Source: Leishmania martiniquensis (Eukaryota > Euglenozoa > Kinetoplastea > Trypanosomatida > Trypanosomatidae). Taken from it: 64,000 bases of DNA. The translations under genes were made by a program, and so were the position numbers. The notes beneath the pieces are model-generated. The model was given only the letters and a program-made list of their open reading frames with translations. It did no database searches and had not been told where the DNA came from. Within the stretch, counting starts at the first letter, position 1, and the number at the start of each line of letters is the position of its first letter. Below are positions 11,201-23,521 of the stretch, piece after piece. The stretch lies in contig NC_090171.1 in assembly GCF_017916325.1 (NCBI RefSeq), forward strand, positions 928,501 to 992,500. Reading direction: 5' to 3'.

Positions 11201-14200
11201 GTAATGGTGCCACGGCGCATGCGTACTGTGAAAGCGTTGCCTTCGGAGAGGTGGGAGCGGCGCTCTTTCCGTGCAACCCGGTGTGTGTGTTTTTTTTACC
11301 TCCATGAGGCAAAAGGCGAAGTGACATGGAGAGTGTGTCCATCCCACGCTCGGCTGCTGCTGCTGCTGATCTCTCAGTTTCTTTTATCCGGCTCGTGTAC
11401 TTCCGCTTGGTTTCCCGCACCCCACCCCCTCTCACCTCTCCCTCGCTCTGCTCGTTGAGCCGATGTACTAGCCAAAAAGGCGAGCTTCGCCGCTGCTGCT
11501 CAACTCGCCTCTGTTCTTCCCCCGGCTGCCTTTGCGCAAAGGTGGCGGAAAACGCTTCGCCACGCGCAACGGGGGAAGGAAGCAATGTGGGCCGGTGCTC
11601 GGGAGAGCTCCTTTGCGCACCTTTGTGGTAGTCGGGGGGCGGCGCTTTGCATCATTGGCCCCCAGTGCAAGAAGTCGCTCTGTCCGTCTGTCTGTCCGTG
11701 TGTGTGTATGTGTGTGTGTGTGCCCTCATCTGCCGCCGTGAACTTTCCGTTCGCCTTTTTCTTGATGTCTTCACGGACGATGAGGGAAAATGCCACACAC
11801 CTCTCCGTGCGCGCGGCACCTCACGGCCCTACTAACCTCCGGCATTTCCGCCACTGGCGAGGCATCCCTCACTACAGCGCAGTCAAGTGTCCACGGTGTC
11901 TAAGAGGCCAGAGCGCTTTTTCGCTAAGAGCGTCCGCAGTCAGGTTGTGGATGGCGTTTCGCCGCAAGGGCCTCAGGCAGTCAGCACGCTTGCACCAACC
12001 AGGTGATACGCGAAGCTTCAACGCATCTTTTGCGGTCCTCAATGCCTGCTGGTGGGAGACCTGTGCCACTTCGGTGAGGGAGGATGCATCCCGTGACGAT
12101 CTGTGAGGCAAGGGGTGCTTCAGAGTTCGAGGCAGGGGTCGTTCTCAGGTGTCTGGGTGAGCGCGTTGCCGGAACAAATGCCCACCGCTGTTTAGGCGTC
12201 ACGCGAGGCGCCCCTGTGAAAGGCTGTGTAGAGGGAAGCTCACGTGTTGTAAGGAGTGGGTACGTAAAGAAATGCGTGCACATCCCTTTCACTTCGCCAG
12301 GTCGGCCCCTTCCGTTTACAGGAAACTCTCGCACCCACACCCATCTCCGGCGCCATCACGTTCGTCGCTCATTCGGGTGTCTTCATTTTTTTCTGTTGCT
12401 TTTCCCTTGAGTTCAGCGCCTTCCCCATCTCAGCCTCCTTTGTTTCTTCAGGCTCGACTTGTCTCTGAACCTCCTGCTCTCCTCGATCCCATCTCTCAAC
12501 GCTCACTGTGGCGCACACCTCCATACCACGACCATCCCCCCTCTCCCCGAAAAGAGGGCCAACCTGTTGATTCCTTCTAAACTCGGCTTACGCACACACC
12601 CGCACCGACACACATACACACACACACCTACTCAAATCTTTCCCTCGTGAGGAACGACAATGAAGAGCGAATCGGTCTTCTTCACTGACGTTTGCTAGTT
12701 CAGGTCCTCCTTCGCCCACCCGCCTCCTCACCTGTTCGCCTTTTAGCTGACGAAGAACCCCCTTTTTGGTTTCGCGTCGCTCTTGTCTGGCGTTTGGAAG
12801 GTGAAAGGGAGGGCACTACTTTCTGCGCTTCCGCGCAGCCGGGTGCTGATAAAGTGAGACGTTCGAGAGCTCAGACACACGGGAGGTAGCGTGAACACAC
12901 AGCATATGGACGACGGGTGACGCCAACCCTCTCTCCTTCGCCCCCTTTATCGTCCCCCCCGCAAAGGAAGCGTTATCCGTGCACGACACCGCATGGGAAG
13001 TTGCTGTAGCTCTCTTTCGATTTCTACTGTTTACGTCGCTGGCGTCAACGCTTCTCCTTTCCCGCTCCCCATCCCGTCTACTTGTCTCTCTCTCTTGTTC
13101 CTTCCACAGGTGCTCGTGAACCTTGGGGTGAGCAGCAACACGAGGAGTTGAAGCAGACTCTGTAGCACGACGGAAAGGCTGCCGGGAAGCTCAACGGCCG
13201 CCCATATCGTGCTACACGCAGAGAAAGGCGACGGGGAGGGGCAGGAGGGAGTACGCAGAAAGCGCGAGTTGGGGCCTATCGTGAAAAAGGTGGGAGGGGG
13301 GGTGCACTGCTTGACGCGAAAAATAAGAGTAGCCAGCAAAAAAAAAAGAAGAAGCCACTCGATACGCCCAATATCAACGACGGAATTCTCTTTGTCCCTT
13401 CTCCCGCTCACTCCTTCACCGCCACCCTCGCTGAAAACGCAACGCAAAACTCTGACAGAACGAACGAAAGGGAGCGAACCAATCACAGCGCCACGGCGGA
13501 CTTCGCCTCTCTTTCCTCCCCCGTCCTCCGTCCTTCCTTTTTGCCCCGCCCCCTCTGTCGATCAACTTACCTCTCTCTCGACTCTCTCTCTTCCTCACAC
13601 ATACATACGCACACGTACACGGCACTTGTTCCATCAGTCCCTGTACCTCCTCCCTTGTGACTGTCTACAGGTATCGTGGATTGCTGTCTGCTGCCCGGGT
13701 AGTAGTGCCACCCTTTGTATGTCTGTGTGTAAGGAGCGAGAGACGAGAGGCAGAGTGCTTGTGTTTTTCCTTTTCTCTCCGGTAGCGCTACAGAGAAAGT
13801 AACGCAGACAAAAATCGCGCGCACTCTATTCCTCTACTCTCATCCTCCTCTCCCCCCACCCCCTCAGCCTCGTTTTCCTCTTTTGCTGATTACTTCCGCT
13901 GTATTCTCAGTGATTTTTTTGAGACTCACCCGCCCTCTCTCCCCCTCCCGTCCCCCGTGCAGACACTTTGTTCTCTCCTCCCCACCACTTCACTTCACTT
14001 CGTGTGTTCTCTCTATCGCTACCCCCTGCTCCTCTTATTCTACCCCTCAGTGCTTGTCTTTTCTGTCTGTGGAGTGGCTGCTCTCTCTCTATATATATAC
14101 GCTTCTCGGCTCATCTTCTTCGTTTCTTCCTTCCCCCGCAGACGTCTTCTGTGACGAGCCAACCCCCTCCCCTTCTTTCCGTCCACCCCTTTTCTTCTAC

Positions 14201-14773
14201 CCGTGTCGTCACCCCTTTGCGAAATTGGCTCAGAATTATCCTCCTGTCCACCCCTTTTCGCTTCCGCCGTGCTCGTGGTTTCTGCGTGCGCGCGTGTGCT
14301 TGTGTTTCACCCGTCCTTCGCCTCTCCCCTCCCCCCGCTCGCTCTCCGTTCCGTGTCTCGGCATCCTATCTCGTGTACGCGTGGTGAGCGTGCTCTCCAC
14401 CAAAGGTCCTCCACTCCTTCCCTCGTGCGTGTATACGCCTCTCTCCTTCCGCCACGAAGAAGACTATTTCTTTTGCTCACTTCGTTCCGTGCTTTACTTA
14501 CCTTGGCGCCTCTCTCTCTGTGTGGGTGTGTGACGCTCGTGCGCGCCCTTTCCCCAACCTCACCTTCCTTCCCTCTCTTTTCCTTCTAAGTTGTTTTCCT
14601 TCCGTGTCTGTGTGTGTGTTGTGTTGGGCCCACCGTTACTTTTGCGGGCGCGCCGTCTTTAACTTCTCTTGATGGTCACCTTTTCCTCCACCTCTGCTTT
14701 TCTGCGCTCTCCCCTCCCTCCGCCTCCATCGGCGCTTCCCTCCGGAGAGAATTTGCCTGTGTGACATGTGAAA
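11201..14773. other. Long intergenic region, 3.6 kb, no gene seen
   Basis: Nothing protein-like was found; open frames are Ser/Pro/Leu/Phe-rich translations of CT tracts. From about 13.8 to 14.75 kb the sequence is almost continuously pyrimidine-rich with short GT runs. It probably contains the BBS4 3' UTR and a long 5' UTR or several candidate splice sites for the kinase gene. Confidence 0.5.
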
Positions 14774-16201
14774 ATGCCGTACGCCGCCACTGTCCCATCC
14801 ACGTACCGTGCTGACCTCGAAGCTGCCGCGGCAACTGTGTACCACACGCTCGCGGATGCGGGCCTCACGCGTGAGGGTGATGCATGCACGTCGGCTGCCA
14901 CCGCTGGGTCACCGCGTTCGGCGTCGAAACCTGTGGTCGCGGTCGCGCATGATGCAATGGGGCTGTTGATTGGTGGCAGCACCGTAACGCTGGCTTATCA
15001 GATACGCGGTGAGCTCGGCCGTGGCCAGTACGGTTGTGTTTACTTGATAGAGGAATGCGTACAACACCATCTCTTGGCGTTGAAAGCTACGTACGGCCCG
15101 ATTCGAGCAGGCGCTGCACCTGAGCGCCAGAGGCTGCAAGCGCGGCGGCGGCAGCAGCAGCAGCAGAAGTCACCAAAGGACTCAGGCGGCGACGCTCACG
15201 ACGCGGCTCTCGCATCGTGCGCGCCGCTCGAGGAGGACGACTGCGCCGCACCGTTTCGAGCCAGCCTATCGCACATCAGCAACGAGGCTATGTGTCTGCG
15301 CGAATGCCACTCACCCTTCATCGTCCGCCTTGAGGGGGCCGGTAGGGGCGAGAATGGTGAGGATCTGCTGCTTATGGAGTACGTGGATGGCGGCGATCTT
15401 CGCCGAGAGATTCGGCGACGGACCGCCAAGGCCACACCCTTCACCGAGACGGAAGCCGTCTTCGTTTTCCTACAGCTCTGTATGGCCGTCGATCACTTGC
15501 ATCACCTGAACATGCTGCATCACGACCTGAAGCCGGAGAACGTGATGCTCAGCCAGGCAGGCATCGTCAAGCTCGGAGACTTTGGGTTTGCAAAGAAGTA
15601 CAGAGAGCCGGTGTGCCAGCGTGTTGCGTCGACGGGGTGCGGCACGCCGTACTACCTCAGCCCCGAGGCCCTCCGCGGCGACCGGTATTCGCTCAAGAGT
15701 GATATGTGGGCCCTCGGCATCATCCTCTACGAACTTCTGGCACTTGCCGGCCCCTTCGCGGCCGCGACGCGCGCGGAGCTGCGTACGAAAGCTAACAACT
15801 CCGACTATCCCGCGCTGCCGGGCATCTACTCGGATGATCTGCGGTCTGTGTGCTATCAGCTGCTGACCGTCGACCCTGACCAGCGCCCCTCGACGCGCGA
15901 CCTGTTCGACGGCAACGAGTACCTGCGCGATAAGCTCAACGCGCTACGCCGCATCTCCGAGTGCTCTGTGAATATGAGCACGGAGGAGAAAGGATCCATG
16001 TTTCATTGCATCAGAGCCGCACTGCGCCGCCGCCAGCCGGCGAGCCCGAAAGTGGCCGCTACTGCACTCAACCTTGGATGGGGCGGTAGCTGCAAATCCA
16101 CCTCTCATGATCAAGGCAGCCGTAGACCCGCAACGGCATCGGCACCGCGAGTAGTGGCAGGCGGAGACGCCGCCGGCCGCACGGCTCGCCGGGTGTGCTA
16201 G
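14774..16201 (+). CDS. Serine/threonine protein kinase, NEK-like
   Basis: Encodes 475 residues from the ATG at 14774. The kinase domain covers about 76-370. It has the glycine loop GRGQYG (82-87), the ATP lysine in LALK (104), a Gln/Lys-rich insertion of about 50 residues (112-165), the alpha-C glutamate in NEA (171), and HHDLKPENVM (249-258) with catalytic Asp251. DFG is at 269-271, with CGTPYYLSPE closing the activation segment and SDMWALG after it. The GTPYYLSPE/SDMWALG pattern is most like NEK kinases. The usual HRD arginine is histidine here, a change seen in some kinases that do not need activation-loop phosphorylation. The C-terminus is Ala/Gly/Arg-rich with no recognised domain. All catalytic residues are present, so it should be active. 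Substrate unknown; NEK relatives often act in cell cycle or flagellar control. Confidence 0.9.
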   Translation: MPYAATVPSTYRADLEAAAATVYHTLADAGLTREGDACTSAATAGSPRSASKPVVAVAHDAMGLLIGGSTVTLAYQIRGELGRGQYGCVYLIEECVQHHLLALKATYGPIRAGAAPERQRLQARRRQQQQQKSPKDSGGDAHDAALASCAPLEEDDCAAPFRASLSHISNEAMCLRECHSPFIVRLEGAGRGENGEDLLLMEYVDGGDLRREIRRRTAKATPFTETEAVFVFLQLCMAVDHLHHLNMLHHDLKPENVMLSQAGIVKLGDFGFAKKYREPVCQRVASTGCGTPYYLSPEALRGDRYSLKSDMWALGIILYELLALAGPFAAATRAELRTKANNSDYPALPGIYSDDLRSVCYQLLTVDPDQRPSTRDLFDGNEYLRDKLNALRRISECSVNMSTEEKGSMFHCIRAALRRRQPASPKVAATALNLGWGGSCKSTSHDQGSRRPATASAPRVVAGGDAAGRTARRVC

Positions 16202-19200
16202 CACATGAAGGGGGCCAACAACACTCACAGCCTTTGCAGGACGCGGTGCACCCCCCCCCCGCTTCTTTCACGTGCGCGGGTGCGTCTTACCCTGCGCGCT
16301 CCTTCTCTCTGGCTGCCCTGCATCGTACCGCGGGTGTTCGCCTGACCCCCTTTCGCCCCCCTCCGCGACTCTTCTTGGCTTCCTCAGTAAGGCAGAGTGC
16401 CTTCGTTTTGGCTCTCGCTCGCTTTCCCGTGACTTCGTGTGTCGGACAGTCTTTCTTTCCTCTCCAAAGAAGAGGGTGACGCGACATGCACTGCTATCCT
16501 CTGTTCCCTTCCGCTCACCCTCTCCCTTTTCTCACCAGCGGCCCTGCTCATCTTACTGCGTCGAGTGCGACGGCGACGTCCTCGCTATGCGTATATTCCT
16601 TCTATGCGTGGCCCTTTGGCGACGAGCTTCACGAGTCAGTCTCTCTCTCTATCCCCTTCCGCTCTTTTTTCACCCCCGCTAGAAGGTCGACGTGGTGCAT
16701 GGCGGCACGGACGCACACGCACACAAACACACAGAAACAGTGGCACTGACAGCCTTTTTGTTTTCTTACTCAATCTTCCCTTTCCCTTTCTCCCGGCCCG
16801 CACACCCACCGCCACGCAGCTCTAATTTTTCCGTTTGCGTGAAGGTGTATGTGCATGCGCGTCTATTTTCTGACGTTCTCGTGCGAGAATGAGACGTTGC
16901 GATACGCAAACGCCACGTGTGCACGCCCTCTCTCGGCCCCTCTCCGACGTGCGCTCTCTCCTTCTCTCTCTTATTCTCCCGCTCTCTCTCTGAACCTTAT
17001 CCTCACTCCCCTGCTCGATGCTGGGTTCCGTTTCGCGTGCATGTGCACGTTAATGTGCATGTGTGTGTATGTGTGTGTGCGTGGACTCACCACGAAGACA
17101 GTATCGCCTCACGTGTGGAGTTGAATGGTGCGTTTTTCTTTCTCTCTCTCCCTCTCTTTTCTCACCCTTTTTCGGTTGTGAGTGCTGGATCCTGTTCATG
17201 CCCCCATCCCTCTTGACAACGTACTCGATGTCTAAGCTCGCCTTCCCCTTCCGCCCCTCCTCTTCCCTCCTCCTCTTTTCTCCTCCTTCGCTTCCCACCC
17301 ACGCGTGCAACGCCACATTGTGTGTCTTACAGAAAGGAGGAGTCGCGCGTTCATGATGGCTTCCCTTCTACCTTTACTTCTCTTTTTTTTTCATCTCCGT
17401 CCCTGTTGTCTGCGCTTTTTTCCCCACGTGCTGTGCGTATGAGCCTCATCATTTTTTTGGTGTGCCTCGGCAGACTAAACCATATATATATATATGTCTG
17501 CAACTCGTTGTATGCCCCATCTGCACTACTCCCTCACACCCCTCCTATCCTCTCCTCTTCCCTCTGCTTACAAGCACTTTTTTTTGTGATGGGGTGGTGC
17601 GTGTGTGTGTGTGTGCTTGATGTGCTTTTCTTGTTTCGCTTCTGCTCGTTCATGGAGGGCTGCACACAGGCGCATATGTTCATGTGTGCTTTGCGCGCTG
17701 TAGGGTACACTGCTGGACAACAATCGTGCTTGCGCCTATCCCGCCTCGTTACTGTAGGTGTTCGAGGGGGGCTCCTCTCGCTCTCACTCGCTTCCTCCTC
17801 TCACCTTCTCATTTCAAGTCACCTTTAGCAGCTCTCTGTCTCTCCCTCACTCTTTCCTTCTTTCTGTTCGATACTGTCGCACGCGGAGGATGCGGAGTTG
17901 CAGCAGTTACTGAGCGAAACGGACGCAAACCTTCTCTACTGTGCACATGCAACTTTTCTTTTTTGTTTTGTTTCCCCACGTCGGCTGCTGCTGAGGCCTG
18001 GAGGGTGCAAGCAGCGCCTTCTCTATCTCTGTGCATGTGTGTGGTGTGTGTGTGGTGGGGGGTATTTCAATGGTGTGCTGGGCAAAGTACCGGCCATATT
18101 GGCAAATCCCCCAAGATGATTGACAAATGTTTCTTCCTTTTTTTTCCCTCCCCCCACCCGTCGTTTCCTTTTCTTTTTCCTTCTTCTTCACCCTTTCCCC
18201 CCCCCTGCCTCCTCCTCCAGCTTTCGCTACGTGGTGCATCGGCTCCGCGCGCTTGCGTGTTTGTCTCTGCGTATGCCCATCGCATCTCTCTGTGTGTCCC
18301 TTTGTGTGTGTGTGTGTGTTTAGTGACTCCTCTACATTCTCTTCTCCATTTGTCTTGTAGCACGTTTCCTGCAGACAGGTCGCTCACACATACACACACA
18401 CACTGACCCGCCCTCTCTGCGTATTTCTCTTCCCCATCACCTTCTCCTGTTGCTCTTTCCCTTAATATATTCTTCTGTGTGTACCAAAGGAGGGCTACTT
18501 GTGGCGGCAGACCTCCTCTCACCGACCTTCCCCCACCACCCGCCTCTGAGTACTTCTCCTCTTGTTGTGGCGGTCGTTGTTCCTTCGTCCTCACAGTATG
18601 AAGGATGCATATACACGAGCATCGCGGGCCCACGTCGTCGCCAAAGAATGAGCATATCAAAGGAGTACGAGCTCTTTTTCTTCCGTGTCTTCGCCCTTTG
18701 TTGCCCTCCTCCCTCCCTTCTCTGTCCCTCCCCCCACATCACTCTGCACCCCTCTTGGTCATTCACCTGTCTTGGCAGCTTCTCTGTTGCTTTTCGCTTT
18801 GACGAGCGATCAGTTGCGGTGATAACGAGAGTAGCGGAAGTTGTTGGGCCCTGCCCTCTACTTCTTCGCCGTTTTCCTTCGCTCTGCGCATGCCTCCCTC
18901 CCTCTTCGCCCATTCAACTCCGCTGGGCAATCCTTCCCCCCCCTCTCTCCCCCTTCCCCTGCTTGTGGCAGATCGCATCTTCGACTCTCCACGCCCTCTC
19001 CGTTGTTTCCGAGCCCTCTGCTTTTGCTGACGCCTTGCTTGCTGTACGATGTCCTCTTTCCTTCTCTTCCTCCCCTCTCTCCCCCTTTTTTGGTCCACTT
19101 TGGGTACGTTTGCGCATGTGTGCGCGCAGATGGAAGTGGGGATACACCAGTTTATGCGCCACGCTCCAGCATGTGCGTAATATTATGCATACGCGCACCT

Positions 19201-22102
19201 CAGCTGTTATGTTCGACCCACCCACGCACACATACGCCTGCATTATACCAGCTGCCGTGCTCCCGCATCGCTGACAGCCTCTCTCACCTCCTCTTTTATT
19301 CTCAGAAGTGTTCCCCCTTCGAGGATGGGGAATTCGCTGTTCGCCCGTGTATCGTGATGAGAGCTGATAAGGTGCTGCATATAGGCGCACACGCATGGAG
19401 AGGAGAGACGCTTTAGGTGCGTGCCCACTCGCGCAACTTCCTCTCTTATTATGCGCGGATGGTGCGGCTCTCTGCTCTCTTCGATGTTGGCCGTTGGCGT
19501 GCTGTTATTTTAGCTCTCTTCGTTTTTTTCCTGACGTCTCTTTTCATCTACAGACGGATTCGCTCGCACGACCCACACGCACGTGGAGTGAAACGCGGAG
19601 GGGGGCAGAAGCAAGCGAAAACAAAAAAGGGGGGTCGAGATGCAGGCGTGTTCGGCGGGATGAGAAACGCTCGTCACCGCAGCCCGCCTTCCCCTCCCCC
19701 TTCCGCATGGTGGCCTACTCGCCAGGCAGTGCGGGAGAGAAAGCTACCCAAAGTCAAGCCCACCACACCTTTTTTTTCAATGGTTCGCTGATCTAAGTGA
19801 ACGATGAAATCGCCTCCCACTTTGGGGATTCCTCTCTCCACCCCCTCCTAGCGCTCTCCTCCTATTCCGCAAGCTCGCTGTCAATAACGTCCCCTCGGTG
19901 ATGTTAGCGTCCTTCGGAGTACCAGAGCCGCCAAATGCCCTCTTCCCCGCCGAGATCGGTGGACAAGCGCTCCCTCACCCCCACACACACACACACCCTC
20001 AATCTCTTCTGTGTCCTTCCACCTCCTCTCTTTGAACAAAGCCTCGAGTCTCAGGCGCCAGTAAAACTTTTGCACTCGCAGGTGCTCAGCATGCCCGTTT
20101 AGAGCCAGAAAAGGACGGCTGTTGTGGCATCGCGCTCACAACAGAACAATAGGCACTGGCGCCCGCCCCGGCTCTCAAAGGCACCGTCCGCCCAGTGCAG
20201 CTCTAACTTCACCGAGGTGGAGTGGTCAGCTGTAGGGCTTTCACGTCCGGCTACGTGCTCACGACTCACCCTGTACCCCAGGACGGTACCGACGATCCTG
20301 ACCGCCCCTCCCGGGAAGCCACCTCTTCGTGCTTAGGATTCGTACAGTAACGGCGCGTTGCTGCAAGAGACAAGACCAAGAGGACGCGCTGCCTGCTGCT
20401 ACGCAAACACTGAGGTGCCCCTACCCCCACCACCTGTGTAGGGCATGACAGCTTCTATCCCAGTGTTGTGCTCGATGAGCTGTGCGAGGCTCGCAAAGCG
20501 CTTGAGGCTGGAGGCGCGTTGGGTTTCACGCCATAGATGGCGCGCGCGATGGCCTGATTACGCGCATCCCACTCGGGCTGCGAGGACGTCGCCCGTCGGG
20601 TCTCCATGGCTACCTCCCATCCCTCCTGTGCCCCACCAGGGCACGAAGCGATCCGTAGCCGTGGGCCCCGAGGGGTGCACATGTGCGGCACCTCCCACAC
20701 CCGACGGGGTGTGCCGATGAGGCGCAGATGCCGGGGGCGTGGCGCGAGCGCCACGAGCCACGTCGCCCAGCCCTGCAGGCCCGAATGTGGAGAGCCCGCG
20801 CACGCCATCGCGGAGTTGCGCGGCTTGAAGCGGCTGAGGGCGAGGCGCGGCACGCAGGCAGCGCGCAGGGTCTCCGAGGGCCCTGCCCTGCGGCTGGCCA
20901 GCCCCCTTTCGGCGAGGAGGGGAGCGCTCATGCGGCATGCACCTAGGCCGCCCCCTGCTACCCCCACGACAGACGCCGCCGCCTCCGCCCTCGAGCGCGG
21001 CCCGCCTGGACGACAGCACGAAGTCCGCCCGTGCCTGTCGGGGGCTGATCGCGCAGTGCGCGTCCGAAGAGGCAGCGCGGAAGGGCAGGGAGTGCCTGCC
21101 GTGCGCATGGCGCGATGCGGCGGCAGACGGTGCGTCCTGGGCGACCCGGATGCAGCCGTGGGACGTCAGAGGGGCGAGTGTGGGCTGCAGCTGTAGGGGG
21201 CCTACTAGTCGACGTGTTCGTGGTGCGAGGAGGACGCTGGCAGAAAGAGAAATGGCCGATACGCTGCGCGTCACTGAGTCCCTCACTTTGGCGGTGGGCT
21301 GCTTGGATTGTTCTCTCCCACGAAGGCCCTTGCAGGCGTGCGTGAGGTTGCTGCCTTTAGAAGGGGACGGGTGCGGAAGCGTACACGACGTCGACTAGAT
21401 GGATACCGGTGCATGCGCTCGCCGCATCCTCACTGCTTGTATTCTCTCACGTGCTCGCGTCCCATCGCCGCTGGAACAGCGAACAGAGATGGCAGTCGTA
21501 CAATCTCTACGCTTTGGGATGGAGGGTGCAACAGCGGGAGGAGAAAGAGGAAAGGGAGGGACTACCCCTTCGCTCTCCTCTCGTATGTGTCGGATGACGG
21601 ACGATGCACTGAGAAACCTGGCGGCCTCTGTTCTCTGAGTGGATGAGCGTGGGAAGGGGGGAAGAAGCACGCGTATGCGGCTCACAGGCCGGCTCCACCT
21701 GAAAGTAAGGCAGTGGAGGAACGTCTGCACGACACTCCCTTGACAGAGATGGGCCCTCCTCCTCCCATAGGAGCTTCTCGTATACAACTCAACGTTCATG
21801 CATCTGTTTCGTTGGCGCTGCTTTGCCCTCCTCCTCCTCCATCAACACCTCGTCTCTCTTGCTCCTCCTCTCTAGCAGCGGTTAGTGCAAACCCCCACAC
21901 CTTCACGTTGGCTCGTGTGCATTGCGACACCTCTGCAGGCAAGCAGTGGTGGCCTCAACCAAGTCACGCACGCATACATACATCAGAAGAAAAAAAACTG
22001 CGCGCGGGTGCGGGTACCTCTCACCTGTGCGAGCACAGGCGGGGAGTGAGGCATTATAAATCCATATCATCTAGCCGAGGGCAGACATCGGACCTCTTCT
22101 GA
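16202..22102. other. 5.9-kb region without a + strand gene
   Basis: From 16.2 to about 20.0 kb the sequence is a succession of CT tracts, TG/CA runs (for example 17602-17614 and 18306-18320) and short AT runs. Its open frames of up to 274 codons are Cys/Phe/Ser/Pro-rich and look non-coding. From 20.1 to 21.4 kb the composition changes to GC-rich without pyrimidine bias (see the separate remnant). The last 700 bases are again UTR-like. This is the longest apparently gene-free stretch in the window apart from the repeat array. Confidence 0.5.
20397..21286 (-). pseudogene. Frame-broken coding remnant on the - strand
   Basis: This segment is GC-rich with no CT tracts, unlike its surroundings. 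Read on the - strand, all three frames have open pieces and the protein-like signal jumps between them. One frame gives a stretch containing PEWDARNQAIARAIYGVKP (about 20520-20580). A shift near 20515 then continues in another frame with LKRFASLAQLIEHNTGIEAV and a stop at about 20397-20400. I do not recognise the family. Its opposite orientation inside a + strand polycistron and its broken frame suggest an inserted, decayed element, perhaps a degenerate non-LTR retroelement (DIRE type), but no reverse transcriptase or nuclease motif was seen. It could also be chance GC-rich open sequence. Confidence 0.35.
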
Positions 22103-23521
22103 ATGGAAGAGGACGCGCTTGCAACGGCGATCGCGTCCTCACCGCCGTCGTACGAGTCCGTTCTCCTTTTTCTCACCTCACTGGCTCAGTGGCTCAATGC
22201 TGTGCGGGAGCGCCTAGCCTGCCTAGGCGAAGTAGGTCGCCACGCCATTGCCGTGGACGCCCTCGCCCGCCATTACGAACGCACGTATGGACAGCTGACA
22301 GAGTCCGCATGGCGTCACACAACGGAGGTCGATGCCGCGACTACGTCGCTTTTTCCTTCCGCCTCTGTCGAGCTGACCGCATGGATCCTGCTTCGGCTCC
22401 TCCTTCTAGTGTTTGCGTGGTGGATGCTGCTGCGGCTGGTGCTCGCAACCACTATACCACGCCTGCGCGCGCGCCAGATCGCAGGGAAGCCCCGCACACA
22501 TTGGTCATTGAGCTTCAGTGATGCCCATGCAGCGGAAGCATTCATTCGGCCCGACGCTGCCCAGCGCCGCATCAACGCTACTCTGCTATGGACTGTCGGT
22601 GCATGCGGGTCTGTAGCATCTCTGCTTATCTTATGTCTGCTCACCATGCATTTATGGGTGGACGTGGTGCTGTCAAACCTCCTTCAGCGCTGGACTGCTC
22701 CACTGAGGCGGGCGCAGACGTGGGTGTCTTCGCGTCTGTGGCGCTCTAGCAGCTGGCTGCCAGGCTCGCTGCGAGCCGCCGTCACCCTCGTGGGAGCGCA
22801 TGCAACTTCTCTCTCTGGTGTTGCCGCTGAATGGCATACGGGCTCGTTCAGCAGGTTTGCGTGGTTGCGTCGAGTCACACGGCAGGTAAAAATGATTTAC
22901 CTCTGGAACATGTTCGGAGGGGCCGTGCTGGGGATGGCGCTCTGGCTGCTTAACTACTCCGCTGGGCTGCTGCGGAGCTACAATGCGAGTCTACCGTATT
23001 TTGAGGAGAACGACCCTCTGCTGCGCTGGCTGACTCAGCAGGAGGCGGAGGATGCCCTGCAGCGTACCGACACGGCGTTTGTCGCTCTCCTTGAAATCCA
23101 ACGGAGGCAAGAGCGGGTCGTGGAGAAACTGAAGAGCTCACTGGAGCTCGCGACTCCTCGAGAGCAGCAGCGCTGTCTGGCAATGGGTGAAGAGGGAGAG
23201 GGCCCGCAGTCCGTGTCGGGCGATACCATCCCAGCGGCAGCGACAAGTGACGCCACAGAAGACGCCGAGGGCGAGGGTGAGGGAGCCGCTGACAGAGCTA
23301 GCGCTGCGATGATCGGCAAAGGCTACGGTGTTGACGACAAGGCAGGAAAGTCTCCTGAGGAATGCGGGCCTTCGCCTGATTGCGTCTTGGCTACTGCCTT
23401 CGAAGAAGCAGCGGCGGCAACGGGGCAAGATGGAGGCGTCACCAACGTTACTCGCTGCGCAGCGCCGCTGGCTCAGGGGATTGAGGGAGCAGCGGCGACA
23501 ACGCCGCAAATGGAAAAATGA
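22103..23521 (+). CDS. Predicted three-span membrane protein, unknown function
   Basis: Encodes 472 residues. I do not recognise the family. Hydrophobic segments long enough to cross a membrane are at about 91-117, 160-184 and 265-291. Between the second and third is a basic, Trp/Ser-rich stretch. After the third comes a Gln/Glu-rich helix that may form a coiled coil (about 308-350), then an acidic Ala/Gly/Glu-rich, probably disordered tail (360-472). There is no N-terminal signal peptide. The ATG follows an in-frame stop closely and is the first in frame. The coiled-coil plus disordered tail suggests an organelle or ER membrane protein with a soluble tail; this is inference. Confidence 0.75.
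   Translation: MEEDALATAIASSPPSYESVLLFLTSLAQWLNAVRERLACLGEVGRHAIAVDALARHYERTYGQLTESAWRHTTEVDAATTSLFPSASVELTAWILLRLLLLVFAWWMLLRLVLATTIPRLRARQIAGKPRTHWSLSFSDAHAAEAFIRPDAAQRRINATLLWTVGACGSVASLLILCLLTMHLWVDVVLSNLLQRWTAPLRRAQTWVSSRLWRSSSWLPGSLRAAVTLVGAHATSLSGVAAEWHTGSFSRFAWLRRVTRQVKMIYLWNMFGGAVLGMALWLLNYSAGLLRSYNASLPYFEENDPLLRWLTQQEAEDALQRTDTAFVALLEIQRRQERVVEKLKSSLELATPREQQRCLAMGEEGEGPQSVSGDTIPAAATSDATEDAEGEGEGAADRASAAMIGKGYGVDDKAGKSPEECGPSPDCVLATAFEEAAAATGQDGGVTNVTRCAAPLAQGIEGAAATTPQMEK

Noticed and set aside
18450..19274. Long open frame (274 codons) on the + strand
   Set aside because: Composition is Ser/Pro/Leu/Phe/Cys from pyrimidine tracts, with no domain and no conserved-looking segment.
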